DNA from: a bacterium BRH_c32
GTDB lineage: Bacteria > Bacteroidota > Ignavibacteria > Ignavibacteriales > Melioribacteraceae
Reading direction: 5' to 3'
Assembly: GCA_001516025.1 (NCBI GenBank)
Contig: LOEU01000009.1
Location: 36,773 to 100,772 of the forward strand
Length of the DNA: 64,000 nucleotides
A program made the position numbers and the translations under genes. Positions within the stretch are counted from its first letter, which is position 1. Each line of letters starts with the position of its first letter. Positions 58,501-64,000 of this stretch are shown here, in pieces. The notes below the pieces were generated by a model. That model ran no database searches. It worked only from the letters and a program-made list of their open reading frames with translations, and was not told the DNA's origin.

Positions 58501-59049
58501 GTTATCATCCATCATAAAATAACTTTCCTGATCGGCATTCATCTGTCCGCGACCAAAATATCCATTCCATTCCGCATGTCCATTTTCATCTATCCAAGTA
58601 GGCTGATCGGGCCAGAATAGTGGCCAAGTTTTTGGTTGGTGACTCATAGCAATTTTATCTATTGCAAAACCGGGAATCGGCTGGAATGTCCACGGCTTTG
58701 AATTACCCGGAGCCATATCCCCATCTCCATGCCCTGTTACGTTTGTTGTAACAACTGAATAAAGTGTATCGAGCTTCCCATCTAAATTGTAGTCTTTTAT
58801 CGGTAAACTTAATCCAACTAATGGAGAAACATCACCAACATATTTGTTGGTAACATATTTCCAGCCACCTGCTGGTCCTTCGGTCCCCGGCTGTGCAATT
58901 ACTCCCCAATTACTGAAAACAGTCATTACTCTATTTCCATTATGTACATTGCTCTTCTGCTCAATTGCAGTACCCTTGCCAATATTCTGTGCTTCTAAAC
59001 TCGTAATTGCTATTATTATTAATAAGAAAACTAATTTGCTTTTTTTCAT
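55579..59049 (-). CDS. Large T9SS-tailed surface protein with Asp-rich calcium-type repeats
   Basis: A 1156-residue exported protein. After the signal peptide there are several short Asp/Asn/Gly-rich motifs typical of calcium binding: YDGIDNDGDSKG, YDNDFDGLIDEN and DDGIDNDNDWSRD. A fibronectin III-like domain lies at about 650-780 (PGDKKVILYWDKVAESSIDP ... VTYFYAICAYDKG). The C-terminus has NPYIVTN ... KISIFTGRGNLVKEIYHD ... GIYFYIVED, a known variant of the T9SS tail. It lies directly after a TonB receptor, where SusD would be in a classical Sus locus; it has no SusD-like helical repeats. It may serve as the surface substrate-binding lid, which is inference. Confidence 0.8.
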   Translation of the reverse strand: MKKSKLVFLLIIIAITSLEAQNIGKGTAIEQKSNVHNGNRVMTVFSNWGVIAQPGTEGPAGGWKYVTNKYVGDVSPLVGLSLPIKDYNLDGKLDTLYSVVTTNVTGHGDGDMAPGNSKPWTFQPIPGFAIDKIAMSHQPKTWPLFWPDQPTWIDENGHAEWNGYFGRGQMNADQESYFMMDDNEDERFYTNYKFLPDSTDPSRKGQAIRVAARGLQWSDFLAQDVIFWLYEITNIGTTVYNQAVFGAMVGTYVGLPGNEYLDDASFFNIRDNITYSWDYDHYVNASANPLWQGPRNEVGYVAYSFLESPGNKYDGIDNDGDSKGSESKFTEDDFKESILKPGQKLILISKDNYERSVFVMPNNEVEVESLGKKFKLIPNTTILSEGNINKQGILNKNAYDGYDNDFDGLIDENYQLHYRQYKIEATTKKVLIDTLNPVKYTNYFAGLNRVNGMIDEGRDDGIDNDNDWSRDLKTGILLYDENGVLIDDTGKDGKANTKDEGENNGIPTNGEANFDKTDVDESDQIGLTSFHYFVPANDINFANDSEMWRKMKPGTFDVPTSVQNNVATRGEDGDFIYGSGYFPLLPGSVERFSLAFSFGEDYQTTIKTKRIAQTIYNANYNFPKPPNMPTLTATPGDKKVILYWDKVAESSIDPVTREVDFEGYLIYKSTDPNFNDIMKITDRDGNPKRFQALKQFDLKDGVKGLFMPSQELLELRNGVPFYLGDDTGIQNSYVDEDVLNGVTYFYAICAYDKGLAEKNIFPAENSHIISLDITGKFSPGINCAVITPNAPVAGYTPPSDGKTLNRVMGNSKTIPSYSIIDPNKVKTAEYEVSFIDSVQNGVSIAYAYRVKNKTDGVEIFKKNLYFKKSNNDVFDGITLNFDTRFQYSDSVKADIENSNWNSSVGKLPRFNVQPFNFVGYPKGVRETESYAIVFSKLYNKLSTPNLLKLPLGAKKTNIEVYNISNPSIPIKLPFAYVTLDTLLNRGDRIMMATADTTAFTWTIEFAGDSTRIPTEGDTLYISINRPISSKDIFSFTTNSSFANESLIPDQMSRIKVVPNPYIVTNIYEHPLPGDIRGRGERVINFIHLPANCKISIFTGRGNLVKEIYHDGSIDDGSASWDLSSSEGLDVAYGIYFYIVEDPLTGAKKTGKIALIK

Positions 59050-59067
59050 ATCAAGTTCCGTTAATAT

Positions 59068-61863
59068 CTATAAGAAGAATGAAATTCCAAATTCGACCCT
59101 GCGTGGCTCTGAATAAAAGGTCGGGTTACGGTAATACTCATTAATTGAATTTATAATCTCTGGACTTTTGTTTCTAATCCTAACGTATTCTTCAATTGTA
59201 AAATCCGCAGTGCCGCTATCGCCATATACGTTAATTTGGTTTTTGCTGTCAAATAAGTTGAATACACGTGCAAATATTGAGAGTCTATATTCATGAAAAA
59301 GTATGATATCATAATACATTTTCAAGTCTAAGCTGAGTGTTGCCGGTTTTATCTCACTATTTGTTAAAAGCTTTGAAAGTTGCATCGATTGGTTTGGACT
59401 GTATGGGAATCCGCTACCATATTGGAATAAGATACTTCCACCGAAGTTTGCAGGATCAGTATAGCTTAATGAAACGTTTAGGGTGTGTGTCTGATCCCAA
59501 TCTAATGGAATTAACTGAACTTCCGGCTCTATATTCGATGCAATTAAATTCCTTACACTTCGAGGATCAGATGCATTCCCTTTAGCCGATTGTAGTGTGT
59601 AATCTAATCTTGCAGACCATAATCCTCCAAAGGATTTATTTAAAGAGACTATTAACCCTTTTACAAAACCAAAATCACTATTGACGAATTTGCTATATGT
59701 GGATGAATTTCCATAAAAATATATTTCATCTGCTCTTGTCCCGGTAAGATTTCTTATATCTCTAAAATAAGCTGTTACATCTATTGAAACATCTTCTGCA
59801 AGTGATTGCTGTAATCCTATTTCACCACTAATTGTCTGCTCAGGTTTTAAATCAGGATTACCTGCTATACCAAGATTTCCTGCACCAGTACCGAATTTAT
59901 ATTCCGGATTTGAGTATAGTAATGAATACTTTGGAATTTGGAAAAAATGTCCGTAAGAAAAATGTACAACTCCGGTTGCAGTTATTGGGAAAGCAAAACC
60001 AATTCTTGGACTGATTGCTATTTTATCTGTCGCATCCCTATACCAATAAGCCCTTCTTTCATCTAATGACTTCGCAATATTCTCCTGTTTTCTCGGTCTA
60101 TAAATATCAGGATCATTTGGGTCACTTAATACTTTCCCATCAGGTGAAAAATAATCTAACCTTACTCCGATATTAATAATCATCTCATCATATTCAATTT
60201 TATCTTGAAGATATGCCGAAAATTCAGTCGGATTTGTTGTAATCTGATTTATATTCAAATTTTCATTTGCGTTGTTTACATCAGGTATTCTCATTCTCAC
60301 AAATGGATCAAATGTTACATCGGGATTCTCCATTCCATCTTCACCTATTTCATATATTCCATTTTCATTTGAATCTTTCCATTTCAATAATCTCATATCA
60401 GAATTAACTAAACGATTCTTATTTAATTCAAAACCAATTTTCACTTGGTGATTTTTATGAAGCTGAGAGGTTAAATCAAATTTCAAAGCTAAGCTCGAGG
60501 TTTCTCTTTTTACTCTTTCGTTATTTGTTCCACCTGTGAAAAAACTGGGAGATTCAGAAGGTGCTTGCTGAAATAATAGATCATTTGTCCATCTTGGATC
60601 ATTAATATCATCATAAACATAATGCTCATAATTTTTCTTGTAATAAGAAAGGTTCGCCCGATAAAATGTATTGTTTCCTAATAGATGTGTAAAACTAAAT
60701 ACATTCGTCGATGACCATTGAGATCTATTTAGGTCACCATCGGGATTATAGGCAAATAAATTGTTATATTGATTAAATCTCTCCGTACTATACATTGATG
60801 TAATATTGAATTTAATTTTTGGCAAGGTAACAATTGATATTCTTCCATGGACGTTCGTTCTTTCACTAAAATTCATCGGTACAAATTCATCATCTCCGGT
60901 CTGTTGAATCAAATACCTCTCTTTCCCAATCGCATCCGGTTTTATAAGTTTTGTAATGTCCCACGGGTTATATACTCTCTTACCATACATATAACCTTCA
61001 TCATAATTGTATCTTCCCGTTAAGAAGAAATAAACATTATCTTTTACAATCGGGCCACTTATACTACCCTCATAATTTTCTATTGCAACCGGATTAAATT
61101 TATTAATGTTCCTAAAAATATTTGTTCGGTTGCTTAAATGACCTCCAATGTATGTCGTAAAACTTCCGGTAAATTTATTATTCCCTTCTTTTGTGGCCAG
61201 ATTTACTACACCCGAAAGTGCTTTACCATATTCTGCATTAAATGCTCCGCTTATGAACTGTAATTCTTGAATTGCATTTGTATTAACATCAGCAACCATT
61301 GAACTATCATAAAAATCGGTTACAGAAACTCCATCAATAGTATATAGTATTTCTCCTCTTCGCCCGCCTCTTACACTTTGTCCAACTATACCGGCTTGTA
61401 ATTGGAGAATATCCTTAAATTCTGTTACCGGGAGTGCAGCAATATCAGAACTGTTTACTATAGAGGTGGATGCAGTCAAATCTTTTATTACAGCTGCTTT
61501 TTTTGCAATTACAATTACTTCCTTCCCGAGTTCATAATCCTTGGGAATAAGTTCATAATTAAGTGTAGTAGTTAAATCACTTGATACTCGCACTTCCTGA
61601 TAAATGTAGTTCTGATACCCGATTGAAGATGCCTTTATATTGTATTTGCCCGGAGGGATATTCATGATAATATAGTTCCCGTTTATATCGGATGCTGCTC
61701 CTATATTAATCCCCTGGATTATAATATTCACAAATGGTAACCCTTCACCGGTCTTACTATCTTTCACCTGTCCCTTTATCTTGCCGGCTTGTCCATATAC
61801 TCCTGTTGTGGAAAATATAACCACAAGAATTATTGACAGAAAGATTTTTTTTGAAAGATACAT
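59068..61863 (-). CDS. TonB-dependent receptor with carboxypeptidase-regulatory domain
   Basis: A 931-residue outer-membrane receptor. The start is the ATG at 61863, preceded by TTTGGAG; the longer frame to 61959 would remove the signal peptide. After the signal peptide there is a CarboxypepD_reg-like domain (about 23-105: GKIKGQVKDSKTGEGLPFVNI), a plug domain (about 130-230: VGQSVRGGRRGEILYTIDGVSV) and a 22-strand barrel. It imports substrate with TonB energy. It lacks a SusD partner. By context its substrate is an alpha-glucan oligosaccharide. Confidence 0.9.
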   Translation of the reverse strand: MYLSKKIFLSIILVVIFSTTGVYGQAGKIKGQVKDSKTGEGLPFVNIIIQGINIGAASDINGNYIIMNIPPGKYNIKASSIGYQNYIYQEVRVSSDLTTTLNYELIPKDYELGKEVIVIAKKAAVIKDLTASTSIVNSSDIAALPVTEFKDILQLQAGIVGQSVRGGRRGEILYTIDGVSVTDFYDSSMVADVNTNAIQELQFISGAFNAEYGKALSGVVNLATKEGNNKFTGSFTTYIGGHLSNRTNIFRNINKFNPVAIENYEGSISGPIVKDNVYFFLTGRYNYDEGYMYGKRVYNPWDITKLIKPDAIGKERYLIQQTGDDEFVPMNFSERTNVHGRISIVTLPKIKFNITSMYSTERFNQYNNLFAYNPDGDLNRSQWSSTNVFSFTHLLGNNTFYRANLSYYKKNYEHYVYDDINDPRWTNDLLFQQAPSESPSFFTGGTNNERVKRETSSLALKFDLTSQLHKNHQVKIGFELNKNRLVNSDMRLLKWKDSNENGIYEIGEDGMENPDVTFDPFVRMRIPDVNNANENLNINQITTNPTEFSAYLQDKIEYDEMIINIGVRLDYFSPDGKVLSDPNDPDIYRPRKQENIAKSLDERRAYWYRDATDKIAISPRIGFAFPITATGVVHFSYGHFFQIPKYSLLYSNPEYKFGTGAGNLGIAGNPDLKPEQTISGEIGLQQSLAEDVSIDVTAYFRDIRNLTGTRADEIYFYGNSSTYSKFVNSDFGFVKGLIVSLNKSFGGLWSARLDYTLQSAKGNASDPRSVRNLIASNIEPEVQLIPLDWDQTHTLNVSLSYTDPANFGGSILFQYGSGFPYSPNQSMQLSKLLTNSEIKPATLSLDLKMYYDIILFHEYRLSIFARVFNLFDSKNQINVYGDSGTADFTIEEYVRIRNKSPEIINSINEYYRNPTFYSEPRRVEFGISFFL

Positions 61864-61933
61864 TTTCGCTCCAAAGAGAATAGGTTTGATCAATTTCACT
61901 TTTTTATTAAAATTAATTATTGTTGGTATAGTT

Positions 61934-63208
61934 TTAATACATCCCCGCTGCATTTTCATATTGCGTACTTTTTAATTTTTTTATTAATTCAAGCGATCTA
62001 TCCACCCTTTTTTTTGCTAATACAGAATCCTCTATTGAAATAGATTCGCTAAAATTGACCGGCTCAAATTCATTCTTTATATTATTCTTGCTACAATAAT
62101 TATTGATGATTACTCTCGCATAAACCGATGCTATTAAATCAAGACCATCCTTGCTTGGATGTATATAATCAAGAAATAATTCGTTCCCGGGTATTCCATT
62201 CGGACTATTGTTTGCAAACTCCGAATAAACATCCGCTGTATTTCCAAATGATATGTTTTTCATATCTTCATTAAAATCTTCAGGAACTCTTAGTCTTAAA
62301 CCATCGGAATCTTTCGTCTTCTTAAATAATTTTACTGCTGTCGATATATTTCCATCTCTTATTAATGCCATCCTGGCATTACTGAATAATATATCTGTAC
62401 TCACTTCTTCTTTATTATTTGATATGCCCAATGGTGGTAGTAAATAATTGTCAGGCATTGTGGTTAAGATTAACTGCACCTGGTTTTCAACGCATTTATA
62501 TGAGATCTGATTGATATTCGATATGAAGTTATTCTTGATCTTTATATAAGCATACTGAGAATTTGTAATAATCTTATTATTGGAATTAACCGGAAGGAGA
62601 GTTTCAAAATCATCTAAATTATTGTCGTATTCAATGGGACTTGATAAACTGATACTCTTCAAAATATTTTCAATTACGTCTTCTATAAAATAATTTGACT
62701 TCCCTGCAATTTCTGAATACCCTTTATATCCATAAAATTCATTATGACCTGTATATAATATTATCATATCTGGATTATATGTAAATAATTGTGGTATCAA
62801 ATCGAGAGCTTGTGATGAATTGAATCCCGATACACTTAGAGATATTATCTCTATTTTTTCACTAATTGAATATTTTTGAAATATTCGTTCTAATTTGTTT
62901 TTTATCGATTGTTTTTGCGAATAGGGCCAGCCGGAAATAGACGCTTCGCCTATAACGAAAACTCTATATTTATTTTCAGATTTATTTTTGTTAAATGAAT
63001 TTGAGTAATTATACGGTATTGATGTGAGTCCATAATAATATTTATTTATTATTGAAGATTCAAAAACAACTTCATCTGCGCCACTCCCTTTTGTAAAATA
63101 TAATTCTTTTGAATTGGATAAAACTGAACCGATAATTTCAATCGAGATTATTACAAAAGATATAATGAGTAACGAATAAATAATACGTTTATAGATTAAA
63201 GACTTCAG
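61934..63208 (-). CDS. Membrane-anchored SGNH/GDSL hydrolase, near-cognate start
   Basis: A 424-residue protein when read from the CTG at 63208. An N-terminal membrane helix (about 10-30) precedes the hydrolase. Block I is VFVIGEAS with Ser90 as nucleophile; block III is GHNEFYG (Asn156); block V is DYIHP (Asp347, His350). Starting at the first ATG/GTG/TTG (TTG at 62800) would remove the helix and Ser90 although the frame is open and conserved. An in-frame TAG precedes; GAGGAG at 63217-63222 is a strong ribosome binding site 8 bases before CTG (5 bases before ATT at 63211). It is the first gene after the sigma-54 promoter. SGNH enzymes hydrolyse esters, so it may remove acyl groups from glycans. 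Confidence 0.83.
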   Translation of the reverse strand: MKSLIYKRIIYSLLIISFVIISIEIIGSVLSNSKELYFTKGSGADEVVFESSIINKYYYGLTSIPYNYSNSFNKNKSENKYRVFVIGEASISGWPYSQKQSIKNKLERIFQKYSISEKIEIISLSVSGFNSSQALDLIPQLFTYNPDMIILYTGHNEFYGYKGYSEIAGKSNYFIEDVIENILKSISLSSPIEYDNNLDDFETLLPVNSNNKIITNSQYAYIKIKNNFISNINQISYKCVENQVQLILTTMPDNYLLPPLGISNNKEEVSTDILFSNARMALIRDGNISTAVKLFKKTKDSDGLRLRVPEDFNEDMKNISFGNTADVYSEFANNSPNGIPGNELFLDYIHPSKDGLDLIASVYARVIINNYCSKNNIKNEFEPVNFSESISIEDSVLAKKRVDRSLELIKKLKSTQYENAAGMY

Positions 63209-63216
63209 AATGATTT

Positions 63217-63222
63217 CTCCTC
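63217..63222 (-). promoter_or_regulatory. Ribosome binding site that fixes the SGNH hydrolase start
   Basis: GAGGAG on the minus strand lies 8 bases upstream of the CTG at 63208 and 5 upstream of the ATT at 63211. There is no ATG, GTG or TTG in reach, which makes the near-cognate start credible. Confidence 0.7.
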
Positions 63223-63234
63223 TTTTGTACTAAT

Positions 63235-63252
63235 AAAGCAATATCCATACCA
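63235..63252 (-). promoter_or_regulatory. Sigma-54 (-24/-12) promoter of the surface-glucan operon
   Basis: Minus strand TGGTATGGATATTGCTTT: GG and GC have the exact -24/-12 spacing, and TTGCT is consensus. Transcription would start near 63226 (an A), giving an 18-base leader that contains the GAGGAG site. The gene upstream encodes a sigma-54 activator. Confidence 0.78.
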
Positions 63253-63311
63253 CGTGTGATTATTAGTTTATCGAGTGAAATCCATGTTTCGAGAAAATTT
63301 AAGAAAGGTTA

Positions 63312-63353
63312 AGTATATCAATTCGATATATGAATATATAAAATTGATATACT
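63312..63353 (-). promoter_or_regulatory. Probable upstream activator site (palindrome)
   Basis: AGTATATCAATT (63312-63323) and AATTGATATACT (63342-63353) form a 12-base inverted repeat with an 18-base spacer. It lies about 75-115 bases upstream of the -12 element, the normal distance for an NtrC-type enhancer, and begins a few bases past the stop codon of the activator gene. Confidence 0.6.
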
Positions 63354-63357
63354 AATT

Positions 63358-64000
63358 TTAATCGAGGTCTTTACAAAGCCTTGAAAAGTTAGGCTGTGCT
63401 ATACCTAATTTATCAGCAGCCTGTTTATCACTTGAAGAAGTGTTTCTAACAAAATTAATATATTTATTGCGTGCTATTTTTTCAAACTCTCTTAAATGAA
63501 TTATTTTTGATTCATCAAAATAATGGTCTAAAATTGTATTATCTTTTTCACCCGTTAGCTGAAGATTATTAAGAGATAAATGAACATATTCAGCTGTAAT
63601 TGAATCGCTATCTACAAATAATATTCTTTGAACAAAACTTTTAAGCTCTCTTACATTTCCGGGCCAATCATAATTTAGAATTGCTTCCATAGCTTGATCG
63701 CTGAAGTTCGGTTTATCAAATCGAAGTGAATCACTATATTTAATCATAAAAAAATTCAGTAACTCAACTATATCTTCTTTGCGTTCCCTAAGCGGAGGGA
63801 TACTTATCGGGATAATATTTAATCTGTAAAATAGATCTTCTCTAAATCTTTTTGCTTTTACTTCATCTTCTAATTTTTTATTCGATGCTGCTACCACTCT
63901 TACATTCACTTTTAATGATTCTGAACGACCGATCTTTTCAATCTCACCATCCTGAAGAACACGCAATAAAGTCGATTGAGCATTTAATGGCAGGTCTGCA
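63358..64000 (-). CDS. Sigma-54-dependent transcriptional activator, 5' part missing
   Basis: Only the C-terminal 213 residues are in the window; the frame is open to base 64000 and continues upstream. Visible is the second half of the AAA+ domain (DLPLNAQSTLLRVLQDGEIE, LFYRLNIIPISIPPLRERKEDI and the GNVRELKSF segment) and a Fis-type helix-turn-helix (DKQAADKLGIAQPNFSRL) at the C-terminus. The Walker A and GAFTGA motifs and any input domain are outside. It lies just upstream of the palindrome and the sigma-54 promoter of the surface-glucan operon, so it is probably the operon's own activator. Confidence 0.9.
   Translation of the reverse strand, partial: ADLPLNAQSTLLRVLQDGEIEKIGRSESLKVNVRVVAASNKKLEDEVKAKRFREDLFYRLNIIPISIPPLRERKEDIVELLNFFMIKYSDSLRFDKPNFSDQAMEAILNYDWPGNVRELKSFVQRILFVDSDSITAEYVHLSLNNLQLTGEKDNTILDHYFDESKIIHLREFEKIARNKYINFVRNTSSSDKQAADKLGIAQPNFSRLCKDLD

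Overview
The window is low-GC DNA that most resembles Ignavibacteria or a relative in the Bacteroidota/Chlorobiota. The evidence is C-terminal type IX secretion (T9SS) tails (QNYPNPFNPTTTIKY type), PorV-like proteins, a TonB receptor with a carboxypeptidase-regulatory domain, and AT-rich codon use. No rRNA, tRNA, CRISPR array, insertion sequence or prophage was seen. Most genes lie on the minus strand.

Layout. (1) 1-2800, minus: tgt, yajC, speB and a partial nfeD-like protease gene. (2) 3053-7254, minus: a YcjF-like membrane protein and a single-chain type IIG/ISP-like restriction-modification enzyme. (3) 7363-10274, minus: a reactive-sulfur cassette of TauE-type exporter, single rhodanese and CstB-type persulfide dioxygenase-rhodanese. 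It is preceded by a promoter, a compact GC-rich RNA that can form a pseudoknot, and a terminator hairpin. (4) 10313-23464, minus: housekeeping genes (CorC-like, methylmalonyl-CoA mutase large subunit, mutL, folA, thyX, glycerate kinase, HIT, EF-G-like, envelope-stress proteins, icd, maf). (5) 23616-35436, plus: a membrane histidine kinase and NtrC-type regulator, then a good sigma-54 promoter, then a copper-type efflux operon (CusC-, CusB- and CusA-like plus a CopB ATPase). (6) 35471-43560: MATE transporter, double-HTH regulator, a HigBA-type toxin-antitoxin pair with a decayed HTH remnant beside it, a soluble SnoaL-PAS histidine kinase, a lipoprotein phosphoesterase and a seven-heme membrane cytochrome.

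(7) 43703-64000, minus, is the most interesting part. A sigma-54 regulator (cut by the window end) is followed by a palindrome in enhancer position and a near-consensus -24/-12 promoter. Nine same-strand genes follow, ending at a strong terminator: a membrane SGNH hydrolase, TonB receptor, large T9SS-tailed surface protein, PorV-like protein, T9SS-tailed three-repeat SusE/F-like protein, six-hairpin glycosidase with a CBM35-like tail, GH97, GH31 and a SurA-like chaperone. I read this as a SusD-less, sigma-54-controlled alpha-glucan capture and degradation locus.

Two genes (the TauE exporter and the SGNH hydrolase) clearly extend upstream of any ATG/GTG/TTG. They must start at a near-cognate codon, or carry a mutation or sequence error there. 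Functions are assigned from motifs and family knowledge; no database search was possible.
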